Assembly: GCA_008694505.1 (NCBI GenBank)
Contig: VZDJ01000346.1
Coordinates: forward strand, 12,449,402-12,513,401
Length of the DNA: 64,000 nt
Direction: 5' to 3'
Source: Cyanoderma ruficeps
Lineage: Eukaryota > Chordata > Aves > Passeriformes > Timaliidae
Positions 47,111-58,405 of the stretch are shown here, piece by piece. Position numbers and translations under genes: made by a program. The notes beneath the pieces are model-generated. The model saw only the letters and a program-made list of their open reading frames with translations, was not told the DNA's origin and ran no database searches. The stretch's first letter is position 1; every line of letters begins with the position of its first letter.

Positions 47111-50100
47111 GCTTGAAGAATTGCAGTGTGATGAACACTAAAACAGCAGAGAGCTGCTTTGCTTGCTTATGTAACACTTAATATGAAAAATTAAATCAAC
47201 CTGCAGATTCCTGGAGTGTACAAACAAAAGAGAAGCAATTAATGAGGCAAACATGAGGAACATGCAAATAAAAGGTACAAATAAAATATTTGTAGTAAAT
47301 AAATGGGAAAACGTGAAAAGAGCAAGATTTATCAGTCTATTGTACATCTCTGGCTGCTGATTTCCCCATTGATTTTTAAAAAATTCTGGTTTACTCTCTT
47401 TTTTGAACAAAAGAAGAGAAAACTCGTTATCAGGAAGAGACCAGCATGGATAGAAGGTGACCTGAACAATCCAAGTCTCCTTTGTGTAAGTCTAACCTCT
47501 CAAAGTAGAATTCATATTACAGTCCAGCCTCAGGGTAACTTACATAATGTTAATAGATACACAAACGTGACATTTCCATAAGGTAATAACAGTTAGATCA
47601 ATAACTACTGACACTAAGAAAATATCTCTAAGTAACAAATATTAAATCAATGTTATTCTTATGTTGCTGGCTTCAGTGGAAAATAAATCATCTTTCACTT
47701 GTATTCCAGCTTGTATCTCTACAACTCTGCAGACACTGGGAAAGTGATAAATAATTCATCAAAAAGTGGAGTTGTACCACAGTCATATGGCCAACGGGGT
47801 AGCACCTTAAAAATACGAAACTGAAATAGTTATTAGGAAAACAGAATTTAACTCTCCTTCTACTGCAAATGCATAAAAATCTGGTTTGGAAGTTTCTCTG
47901 TAGTGTGGACCATAAATAGTAACTTCAAAATATGCAGAAGTAGAAAGCACATGACAAAAGCACTTTATTTGACCCTATTCTACCAAAAATATCTTTACTT
48001 CCTGTGCTCAGCTTAATCCATCACAATCTTCAATCATTTCAGCTGTATAATCCAATACTTATTCTCCACATTTGTGTGAGTTTATGTACTGAGAACATTA
48101 GGATGAAAGGATTTATTAACAGCCTCTCAGCTGACATTTACAGGGCATTATGGTTCTTCAGTCTCCCAGAAGTGCTAACCTTACTATTTTTTTCTCTTAT
48201 TTCCTCAGTTTAAAAGTTCAGTTACAAAATTCCTAACATTAGGAAAACGTCATATTTTTAAAGATACAGAATCTCTTCCTTAGCAGCCAGAACCTGTAAC
48301 CCATGTCTGTACCTCCCACTATGTCATAGTGATCAAATAGGGAATAAAACATTTTGAGTGTCCAATGGGGCAACCTGCTAACTTAGACCAGCCCTGGATA
48401 TAGTATAAATTAAAACATACTACAAAGCAGGAGTTGTATACAGGGCAGCCTCTGTGGCTTCCTCACCTGCAGAGATAACCAGGTCCAGAGAAGACTTACC
48501 CTAGGCATTTAAAACACCACTGACACTCTCCCAGGAGATTCTTAGGAGAGAGAAAGGAGTTTACACTTCAGAAGGTGTTTTCTATGATGGCACAGAGCAG
48601 TATTAAACACAGTATTCAGTGTGGAGAGTTCAAACCTGCAGTTTTGTATAGATTTATTTCTGTCTCTGGAAACAGATGCAGGGAATTCCACACCATGGGA
48701 GGAGAGGACTGCAATTGTTAGGATTTACTGGAGCTCATGAAAGAGTACTACAATTACTACACTAAATTTTTATTTGTAGCTACAACTTGCCTACTATGTG
48801 GTGAAAAAAAGGCAAATATTTGATCAGAGATCTTAATACAGAATAATATGAACCAGAGATAATATGAACACTAGGCAATAAATATCCTCACTCTTAGGAG
48901 AGCCACTGTGCCTTCGAAAAGATAAATTTGAGATGTAAATCTTTAGGCAATGCCCTGAATTGCTAAACAAGAAAAATTGACACAACCTAAGAGAATAAGA
49001 CATAAAAAGGTATGAATATTTGATAGCTCCAAGCTAACATAGTTACATGAGCATGCTACAGCATTCTTGAATATTATGGTTCACTTAAGCATACTTCTCA
49101 AACTATTTACAAAAATTTGAACAATTTGTATCCTAATGGAATTATCAAGACCAAACCCACATTTCTACTTACTAAGAGTTTTTACAGAAGCTGGACACTG
49201 CATCCATAAAATACCTCCCTTTATACACACTGAGTACTCAAATTACTAAATCTGTACCACATGATATCGAATTGAAAAAATTCTGCAATTTTCTCAGATT
49301 TTCCACTACAAGCTACACTGCCTGCATTTGAAGGCAAATGAAAGGAAAGGAAGAAAGAAAACACTGATGGAGATTTAGTAGAACTTGACATGGGCCCTTT
49401 TTATTTCCTTTCATTTCAGCAGTAAAACATTTCCTCAGTTGATCTGATTACTAACCCCATTTGGGCTTCAGAGTCTGTTAGAAGTAACTGGATCACTCAG
49501 CAGGCTGCAAGCACTAGTAGGTGTAGCTACATTGATGTAGAAGCAGCTGACTAACATTCAAAGATACCATGACATATGTACCATGGCAGCCCATATCAGC
49601 CTTCATTTTTACCTTTTCTTCTTCTTTCCTATAGAGATGTTAATTTTGTAGGATTCATTCCTCAGGGCCTTTGAGAAGTTTATTTAGGTTGCAGATTAAC
49701 TGTGCTGTGCAATGCACCCCTGTACCACTGTGACTGTGCCCTATGTGTGAATCCATGTGTGTATGAATACAGGGAGTGGGACAGGGGAGCAAAGTACATC
49801 ATAGACTGTCAACCTGGATACCAGAGAATCAACTTTATATAATATTCTTCCAGACTGTCTTGCAGTCCTAGAGACAAAAATGAAGCTTTCAGAGATTTAA
49901 CCCATCTCCATAAGATAAAACTCTATGTATAGCATACATACACACTGGTAGGTAGAATGTTCAAGCCAAAATAGACATCTTCAACAATCCCAGAATACAA
50001 AGCAACTTATTTAAGTACCTTTTCTAGGACTGTTTCAGGCTTATCTTATCATGTTATGGCTTTCCTGAGGATTCTTCAACCCTTTGTTTCTTTTTTTAAT

Positions 50101-50124
50101 TTGTCTGATTTCACAGTTGACCCA
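47111..50124. other. Intronic stretch without recognisable gene
   Basis: AT-rich; apart from the direct-repeat copy at 48013-48036, no coding region, structural RNA or repeat family could be named. Confidence 0.6.
48013..48036. repeat. 24-bp direct repeat, copy 2
   Basis: Identical over 24 nt to 46445-46468, with unrelated flanks on both sides. The segment between the copies contains the scrambled CR1 sequence at 46570-47085. Confidence 0.95.
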
Positions 50125-50195
50125 GCTAGCATTGGGAGGTGGGACTAGAGATCTCTTGAAGTTCCTTCTTTATTTAACCCTGTGATTCCAAAAAG
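50125..50195 (+). mobile_element. Probable CR1 LINE 3'-tail fragment
   Basis: GGAGGTGGGACTAGAGATCT, CTTGAAGTTCCTTC and AACCCTGTGATTCC resemble the GGACTAGATGATCT, GAGGTCCCTTCCAACC and CTGTGATTC words of CR1 tails. The match is decayed. Confidence 0.7.
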
Positions 50196-50971
50196 AATGG
50201 CATCTTGATCACCTGCTGATCACCTACCTCTCCTACAAATTTTGAAACTTGGTTCAGCAGTCAAGATACATAACTGAGAGGTTAAACTTTTCAACTTAAA
50301 ACTCTCTTCCAGTGATATGTCTTCAGTTTGGGGTCTAAAAAAGCCAAGCCCAAATTTGAAACTCAATTTCCTTTTTCACATCAGCATCACTACTTAAGTC
50401 CTACAACACCATGATAAAGAAATTTGATTTTATTTACTTGGAACAACTGCCATAGGCATTTTCATCCCGAAAATCTTGGTATTTATCACTGTTCTACTTG
50501 TATCACATCTATGACAGTTTGGCCTCGCTCTACAATATTCAAAACAAATAACATGGTCCAGCTAATAGCTCCAGCTAACAGTGCCACGTGTAATTAATTT
50601 AATTTAAATATCCATCACACCAACACTGTGTGCCACCTGCAGAGAGATTTAGAATTATAATCTTTCCTGCCACATGCAGAACAAGTTGTTCTTTCACCAT
50701 CAGCATTGTTTCCATGCTAAAGAGCAAACTGCAATCTGTTATGGTTCTTCCATGAGGCACCTCTTTGAAAAACTCTCAGTACCACACCAGGAAAAACAGT
50801 TTCACAGTCTGCTGAAGGACTGATTATTCCCATGCTGAGTGTTTCCCTGCAGTCTCACTATACAGACTAGGACTGATGTAGTATTGCTGCTTTTCAGCCT
50901 TGGCTGACAAAACAGAGACAAAATTTGGCCGTCAGCACATAAAGCTTTTTTCTGGCATGGGCTGCACTCAC

Positions 50972-51160
50972 CTCCTGGACAATGCCTCATGGCCATTTTA
51001 CACCGTCTGGATTCTGCAATGGTTGGACATGGTATTGTGTCTTTCGCTGGCTTCTTCACAATTTGTCTTGTTCTCGTTTCCAGGCCCCACTTAAATCCAC
51101 ATGTTTTGTTATTTCTGCTGCAAGTTCCCCACTCACTCCATTGACCCACTTCACAGCCTT
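50972..51160 (-). CDS. RSPO2: RSPO2 internal exon: thrombospondin type 1 domain (fourth coding exon)
   Basis: This exon encodes the TSP1 domain, which in R-spondins binds heparan sulfate proteoglycans and tunes potency. On the minus strand the acceptor is CTTTTTCAG and the donor GTGAGT. It is 189 nt, phase 1 at both ends, about human residues 143-206. The sequence reads GCEVGQWSEWGTCSRNNKTC, then GFKWGLETRTRQIVKKPAKD and ends MRHCPG plus a split glycine. Visible hallmarks are the WSEW tryptophan pair, the layered TRTRQ arginines, six cysteines, and the N-glycosylation sequon NKT at the position of human N160. Changes against human from memory are H149Q, R161K, V181A, L186P and T199A. Only 713 nt of intron separate it from the Furin 2 exon. 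The following exon, for the basic KR-rich C-terminal tail, was looked for on the minus strand down to position 1 and not found. Confidence 0.97.
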
Positions 51161-51873
51161 CTGAAAAAGCACAAGAAAACACAAGTGAGCAATTCTAGTT
51201 TTATTTTTTCTTTCTCTCTTTTTTTTATTAGAGTACACTATACACTGTTAGAAACCAATACTTGACAGTTTTACTATTAGCAGGTAAAAGCTAGAAACAA
51301 CATTAAAATCTCTTACAGAACCTGAATCTTTTTAGCTAGCATTGACCCAACCAAAAAAATTCAGAATATCAGACCGTATGTTCGATATGCTATGACAATT
51401 CCAAATATTGAAAAACTCTCCTAAAATAATGAGATTAACTTTTTTCTATATCTAATATATAGTCCTGTTTGGTTGTCAACTGGGTTTGAAATCTTCAGAA
51501 GTTCACATTTCCATCATGAAATATAAGCAATACTCTTGAAAGAAAGAGTTTGCTCTGACACAAGTCCTGAAATCTTAGGAATTCTGAGTTGTAAATCTTC
51601 AAACAATTCGGAGTTGCAAATCTTCATACAAGGTGATTTTACAGTTAAGAGGACAGAACTTTCTGATGCACAGTAGAGAGGCATTCTCAATAAGGCAGGA
51701 TTCTAAAGTTTGGAGAAATTTAGTGGTATTATCAGTAAAGAAATCAATAATAATTCATTACTGAGTATTTCCTGGTAAGAAATACTAAGCATCATCATAA
51801 CGTAGTGCCATATTTGAATATGGCCACTGGCAAAAGAGCTACCTCAGCAGCACTGCTGTGCTGGAAGACTCAC
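51161..51873 (-). other. RSPO2: RSPO2 intron between Furin 2 and TSP1 exons
   Basis: A 713-nt intron with a GTGAGT donor and a CAG acceptor. It is AT-rich, with a T/C-rich tract on the plus strand near 51200-51230. The phrase GGAGTTG(C/T)AAATCTTC occurs in two imperfect copies near 51590 and 51610. I see no repeat element or other gene. Confidence 0.93.
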
Positions 51874-52017
51874 CCACACATTCCATAAGCTCTTCCAAGG
51901 CTGCAAATCCAGCGGGACATCCTCGAAAGCAGCGGCCTCTGTGCGAGTAAAAGCCAGCTTTGCATTTGGTACAAAAGTCTCTGCTAAAGCAGGAGTCGCA
52001 GTTTTCTATTCTGCATC
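51874..52017 (-). CDS. RSPO2: RSPO2 internal exon: Furin-like repeat 2 (third coding exon)
   Basis: This exon encodes the second Furin-like repeat, which in R-spondins binds the LGR4/5/6 ectodomain. It is too short to stand out as a long ORF. On the minus strand the acceptor is GGTTTAG and the donor GTGAGT. It is 144 nt and phase 1 at both ends: the last A of the previous exon plus GA restores an arginine codon, and its final G plus AA of the next exon restores glutamate. The translation runs [20 protein letters not shown], continues through HRGRCF and ends MECV, with eight cysteines. The two phenylalanines of CFSRDFC (human F105 and F109), known as the LGR-contact clamp, are intact. Differences from human recalled from memory are K107R, V115A, L119S, D126R, E127G, D130A, P134A and T138L, so this is the most changed of the three exons. 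Confidence 0.96.
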
Positions 52018-55000
52018 CTAAACCACAAGGATCACAAGGAACAATGAGACAGCAAAGTTAGGATAAAACTAAAAATGAAGGGACTTATAAAGTAATAAAA
52101 TAGGAAAGCCAGAAATGCTATAATACTGTCATCCTGAAATCCATCTGGTATGTAGATGGAATTAGGGGTAACTGTGTTTACTACATTTTCCTCAATGTCA
52201 TTCTAATCCTATTTTTTTAAATCAAACTGTAGGTAAAGCCCCTAGTTTAATTATATTTGAGTTAATGACATCTTTTTGGAGGAAATATGTTCAATATAAA
52301 TTATTTCCATATGTAAGTTATTTCGATGAAACCGAGATGCAATAAATTATTTTGGGAAGTATGCATGTACTGTACGTATTGTCTTCAGTTTATAATTTAT
52401 CACGAAAGCAGAATACATTTTTTTTTTCTATTAGTTGATCCTATAAATAGGTGAGTGGATGCTTCCATGTAGAACATCTGATGTCTGTGTCTACATATGT
52501 CCATGTCCAAAAAGCCTCAATTTTTCTGGATTTAACTCCTGTCTATTATTGAGACACGTAATCCACAAAAAATAACCATTCTGAAATGACTGGGATGCAT
52601 GCACCGTAACCAATAGATTAAAAAAAAACCAAAAAAAAACCCCCAAAAAAACCAAAAAAAACACCAAACCCCAAACAAAACAACTATTGCCTTTATGAAA
52701 TATTGTATTTCTCTGAAAATTTAAGAGGAGTATGACCTGCAATAGATGACAGACTCAAGTGCAGGTTTTTCAGAAATATCCTATTCCATATTAAAACATG
52801 TGAACTTGAAAATGATCAATGATCATACGTATACCACACATACCTACAAAAAATACCAGGGAAAAATATAGCAAAGATTGAAAAAGTATAAGCCATTATA
52901 TTTGGAACAGCAAGGATCACTTAATAATTTATTTTTAAAAAATCTAATCCTTCAGCTAACAAAATTAAATAAATTACATTAACTGTATTCTCTCTTCAGC
53001 TATATGAAGCCACAGCAAGAAGCATTTTTTATTCATGTCATGCAACAATATAATAATAATTCTGTGATTCATTGAGTCTTCATTCCTTTATAATGAAAAA
53101 AAAGCACAAACCCTAACGTCACTATTCTGAAACAGCAATTAGTAAATATTTCCAATCAACACTTCAAACTTAGCCAATCTTTATGAAACAGATTTTAATA
53201 TTTATTCTTGAACTTCAGCAGGCCAAAACAAAGCATCCTACAATACTTAAACAGTGTGTGTGCGAGTGTGAGTGTGTAAAATTCTTTGTTAGCAGTTAGG
53301 GAAATATGAAGCTTTTTAGATCCGATTTCTTGTGGCATTGAGCAACAAAATTAGGCAGACTGAATGAAAAGAAAAATGTATCTTCCAACTGGAGGTGACC
53401 TTTGCTTGGTTAAAAGGAATGTGAGCGTCAGTTTGAAGCCTTTCCCTGACAAAGATAACCTCTGCTGGCTCTATTTAGATACAACCGCATATAACCTGAA
53501 TGCTGCCAGCTCCTGTGTCCAGCATTTTTCAAAGGGGCTTTTAAAACTTGAGTTCAGATACGTGGCACAAGTTGGGCTTCTTGTCCACACTTCAGTTTCT
53601 AGGAAATTCCTCAGAATAATAATTTCTTTTTCACAAGGGTTGAACCAGTCCCTAAAGAACAGGATGCTGGTCAATGTCTTCACAGTGACTCTGCAAAACC
53701 ACTTTGCTTTCCTTCACTTTTCATCTTACTCTTTAAATTCAGATTAATTAATTGCAAGGCAAAAACAACTTGGTGAGCTGCTCTGGAGATGTACCACAAT
53801 ATTTAGTTGCTAATCTGGCTTGTTACACTCAAGGTGTACTGCAAGAATTTTAGTAAATGCAATGTTTGAGTCAATCATCCTGTGTGTTCAAATATTAGGA
53901 AAAAACATTTGCCTCCTGCCCACTCATCTGAGACACTTGAAAAGACATCAAGGTTTTTACAAGTCGTGTAGTCACAACAATAAGATGCAGAACATTAAAA
54001 AACAATCAGCATCTTGCAACCCTACCACACATCCAAATGACACAACATATTTTAAACAACATTTTAACTATGGTTTTAAAAAAACATGTTGGGAGAAACA
54101 TCTAAAAGCTTTTCTGTGTGTGTGGAAGAAGGACTAAAGGAAAAACTTTCAACAGGAGTTACCGTTCGATATGATACAGACACGCTCAGCGGGTGGAAGC
54201 CGGCCTCACTTTACACTGGGGATTCCCTCCATAAAACTATCTCTATAAAACCTAAATACCTATGTGAATAACCCATTTTTAAACATTAAATGAATGAATA
54301 AATCCTCTTTCAGTTTTGATCATACTTCAAAACTCCCATCCTGTTTGTGTTTTCTGCTTTACCTGCAATCCCAGTTTCCTTTTGTCTCACAGCAGAGTCC
54401 TTGAGAGAACTCTTTTAGAAGCTTTAGTAGGTGAAGGTTGGGTGGAGTGAACTTTGGATGAAGGCTGGGAGAAGATTTCAACCAAGACAGTTTATTCTCA
54501 TTTTCTTTCCTACTCCAAACATGAAAGAGCTATTATTTAATCTCTATCAGATGCAATTTGGGTGAAAAAAACTGAAAGAGTATTAGGAATACCGTAATTC
54601 TGAAATTAAAATATTAATTAATCAGAGTGATATTCATCATAATGCTTAGGGTTACTGAATGCTAATCATAATGATAATTTAACTGCAGTTGAAGATAAAC
54701 TAGGAGTGACAACAACCTGACTCTTCTATAATTTCACCAATTCCTGGACTGTTCCCATGGCCATGACACTCACTCCTTCCGGCTCCTGCTCCCATCCCTC
54801 AGCTGCTCACTAGAACAGCATTGGTGCTACACATCTAACTTCACACTGCCATCCCACAGTCTCCAATGGCACTCTGCACCGACCTGTCATGGACCAGCAG
54901 CACCTTCTGTGCCAATTCTCTCCAGAATTTTTTGGCAATTGAACCTCCTGACTGCTACAGTTGAAATTACAGCAGTCTCAAAGGGTCATATGCTCTGATA

Positions 55001-57953
55001 TACTACATAAGTATAGTTCAAGCAATATCACATTAATGAAGTCGTGCTATTTTGTACCACTGTTTAAAAAATTCATTACCTTTCTTAATGCATTGAATTA
55101 ACTACACATGTTTAATAAATGCTCAGTTTGTTTAAAAGTTTCTCTTTATCTTGTTTTCACTGAAGGTGAATGGAAAGGGAAATTACAATGTTGGGCCCAC
55201 CTAGGAGAAAGAGGGAGAACCTAAACAAGTAGTCAACCAAAGCTGAAGGGAGCTGTAATTTCTAATCTCTGAGTGTTTTCTCCTCCTAAAATTATAGAGG
55301 TTACTATGGTCACAGACTAAAATGAAAGTTTCAAGATAGTCTTGATCCATTAATCAGTTCAACCACTGAACTGATAGGTTTCATCTTACTCTCTAAATTC
55401 AGCTCTGTTTTTTTCTCATGAGATTATCTCTTGTTGGAGCAGTTCAGTTCAAAGTCATTAATTATTAAAAATTAATTGGAAAATGAACAAAGGGTAGCTC
55501 GTCTCTTGGGCATTCTTTTACAAAAGACATTCAGCACTTTCCAAGTTCATGTCCAAAAAGACTGCATTCTCATGCTGCATTGTTCAAGGTGGAAATCATA
55601 TCCAGCAGGACACACTACACTGATTTCTAGAGACAAGCAGCCTCAAATTTCATGACTCACTGTTACTAGAAAAGCAGTCTAGAACCACTTAGCAAATTCT
55701 AGCCACACATATTGCTTACATGTAGAATAGAAAATTTGTCCTGAAATACAAAATTTCCATAATTTTAGAGCTGCTGCATTTGGCTGTGGTATTTATTGTG
55801 TTACATTCGGCATTGACTATTTTTTGCTTTTAAAATCAAGGGAACATTTTCCATAAAAATATGTTCTATAGCTTCTCTAGCAAAACCAGCAAAGTGTTCC
55901 AGTAAAAAAAATGTTAAAAAGCTTTTGTGCCTATGAAGACATTATTAGGGCAGAAATTATTTCAGTTTATGTAATTCAAGCCGTATACCTCCTATAAGGA
56001 TTTTAACATAACCAAAATTTTACTATTTTTAGCTGAGATAATATTATCTGAGCAATGGAATTTATAATGATATCTAAGAGAGCAATTAAGAAGAAACCTA
56101 TTCAATCTTTAGGGATGTTTATTTCAACTCAACTTCAATCAACAAAATGTCTGTGTGTCCACAATGCTTCATATGTGCAAACCAAGATCACCAAATCAAG
56201 AAAAAAATGCAAACTGATGTATAAATACATCAGTTAGCAGTTACACTAACATAAAAATATACAATACAAAAATCATCAGAGAGGAACCAGGACTGGTCCA
56301 TAAATACAACTGCATCATTATTCTCACAGGCAGAGACTGTCCAAGGCATGAGGCTGAGATAAACATCAAGTGCTCAACACATGCCAGTATGGGTTAGACA
56401 CAACTTGCATTTATGCTTTTCAAAATCAATCCTGTAATTCAGGGGAAAAGGCCACTTTCCATAAGTGGTTTTGGTAAAACCAAAAGAAAAAATTACATTG
56501 AATTCACCCTCCACCTTCTGCAATTAACTTTTATTTTTTTTCTTTTCAAGAAAGTAAATACTGCCAATACAGACTACTTTGCTTTTCTCACAAGCACAGT
56601 ACAGGCTAATACAAAATAAATTAATCTATTTCCCAAACCTACAAATATATTCAAAAACATTTTTACATGGCAAAGTATTTACAGCCCGGTTTTGAAAGGT
56701 TGCAAGTAGAGAAGTTGTTGAACTCATAAATGTGTTATGAAAATTAAGGCCAAGATTCTACATTACTTTACAGAATGGATGCATAAAGCATATACTGTCT
56801 CATTTAATTTTTTATCAAAACTTAACCATCTGGTACAGATTAGAAAGCATTTTGCAATATTACACAGCTGTTGGGAATACTATATCCATGGAGCCCACAC
56901 AGGGAATGGGGAGAAAGAGGTGGGATATCTTGGGACAGGTCCAAGCTTGACCATAAGTGCTCCTCATCCAGCCCAGACTGCCACTGGGTGACCTCATGTG
57001 AGATTATGTGTGATGTGAAAACCAGCACACACTTTCTCACAGCTTCCCAATGACATGGCACAGCGTTAGGGGAAAGGTGCCACACATTCAGCAGACACTT
57101 GATTATTGCAGGAAACAAGGAAAAGCTATTTCTCACTTCAGGTTCTTATGTCAGGTCACCTGATTCTGGTTAGACTATGACAAAAACATTCTCCCCCTAA
57201 ACAGGAATTAGAGGTAACAACGATGATTAATAATCCATATGGATTGCAATACTCCACATATGAACATATGGAAAAATCAATATGAATAGGCACAACTGCC
57301 AGACAGAAGTGAAATAATGTGAGATACCAGAGCACTTGTGGATTTTAACAATTGTGCTTCCAGGCACAAACATGCAAATAGGGAATCTTGTTGCACATTA
57401 GCAGGTTGTAAATTTCCAAATAAAATGTCTCACTAAAAGTGAAAGGTTGTTTGTTTGTTTTTAATAGTACATCTGTTTTATTAAATTAACAACACTTACA
57501 TATTAAAGCATGTCTGGCATGAAGTGTCTGGTCACCTGAAATTTGTGTGGGAACAAAAAATATGACAAGAAGCCCACCCATATATTAGTGTTTATACTGA
57601 CTTGTACCTATATGTTAAATTCATTCTGAATGCTTTTCATTTCCGTATAGTGGGAATTTGTTTCTTAAAACTAGGTGTATCTGCATGAATCATGTATCCT
57701 TCTCCATAAATTACCCTTCTAATTAAACTAAAAATAACAACAATAAAAAATAGGTCAATTCATCAACTAGTTAATCTGCTGAATGTTATGTATCTCAGAA
57801 TGAACTGGGATCTTCTTTAGCAAAGAAGTTTTAAGATGATCTTAAGACATCCATGAAAATACAACTCTGTTTCATGACATAGCATCTTAAAAACTGAGCG
57901 TGAATTATGGCCTTCCAACAAAAGTGTTCAAAAGGGTTCAAAAAGTAACTCAC
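52018..57953 (-). other. RSPO2: RSPO2 intron between Furin 1 and Furin 2 exons
   Basis: A 5,936-nt intron with canonical ends (GTGAGT donor, TTTAG acceptor). It contains an A/C simple repeat at 52620-52682 and a short GT-rich run near 53250-53280. The segment 54700-54960 is a little less AT-rich, without a recognisable origin. The ORFs of 60-127 codons inside it show no family resemblance and are taken as chance. Confidence 0.92.
52620..52682. repeat. A/C simple repeat
   Basis: A runs interrupted by CC to CCCCC clusters, ending in ACCAAACCCCAAACAAAAC. Low complexity, seen directly. Confidence 0.92.
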
Positions 57954-58142
57954 TTGAGCATCTGTTCATGTCTGGAGTCCGCAGTCCATAGTACCCCGAG
58001 GGGCAGGAATGCAGGCATTCACCGTACTGCCTCATCCCTTCCCTCCGCAGGAAGAAGAATAACTTGTGTTGGCATCTGATGCACCCATTATCCTTTGAGC
58101 AAGATAAGCAACCTTTGCAAATTGGATTTGGTCCATAGTTAG
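57954..58142 (-). CDS. RSPO2: RSPO2 internal exon: Furin-like repeat 1 (second coding exon)
   Basis: This exon encodes the first Furin-like cysteine-rich repeat of R-spondin 2, a secreted Wnt agonist; in the family this repeat contacts the E3 ligases ZNRF3/RNF43. On the minus strand it follows a pyrimidine-rich TTTTGCAG acceptor and ends at a GTGAGT donor. It is 189 nt, phase 1 at both ends, open throughout, and covers about human residues 32-95 without gaps. Eight cysteines are visible, in the patterns PICKGCLSC, NGCIRC, GECLHSC and NRC. The stretch FFFLRREGMRQYGEC keeps the arginine and glutamine equivalent to R65 and Q70, the ZNRF3/RNF43 contact residues (R66/Q71 in RSPO1). Against human RSPO2 from memory, changes include S33N, V35G, S36P, S53I, Q57H, H85L and A87T. 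RSPO1, 3 and 4 are less likely because the LFFFLRREGMRQYGECLHSC stretch is typical of RSPO2. The signal-peptide exon lies outside the window. Confidence 0.97.
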
Positions 58143-58351
58143 CTGCAAAATAAGAAAAATTACACTTTAAGATCATTTGAAAAGGATTTTGGCTGGTAGT
58201 CCTCTATCCTCTAAAGCGTTACTCATCTTTTGCATGACTACAAAAAGTTTTGAAAGGAAGGTTCTGAAAGTGCACTCACTTTCAGACATCTGCACTGGTA
58301 CTAAATAAAAAATAAACACAATCTCTACATTTTTAATTGTATGATTGCTGC

Positions 58352-58405
58352 TTAATGATTTTACACACATTTAAAATGATTTATGATTTAATGATTTTAC
58401 ACACA
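58352..58405. repeat. 18-bp direct duplication
   Basis: TTAATGATTTTACACACA occurs at 58352-58369 and again at 58388-58405, with an 18-nt spacer that also repeats ATGATT words. It sits about 210 nt upstream of the Furin 1 exon in transcript direction. Confidence 0.95.

Larger units (their letters stand above)
1..50971 (-). other. RSPO2: RSPO2 last intron (5' part, incomplete)
   Basis: This stretch begins with the GTGAGT donor of the TSP1 exon and runs off the low-coordinate end of the window. I read the minus strand for the lysine/arginine-rich tail exon and its terminal ATDRANQ-like end and did not see it, so the stretch is best read as one intron of at least about 51 kb. A divergent terminal exon missed by eye is possible. 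The interspersed repeats inside it are listed separately. Confidence 0.75.

Noticed and set aside
53364..53747. 127-codon plus-strand ORF within an RSPO2 intron
   Set aside because: It is antisense to the gene, has no recognisable domain and overlaps a 70-codon ORF on the other strand. Chance is the simplest reading.
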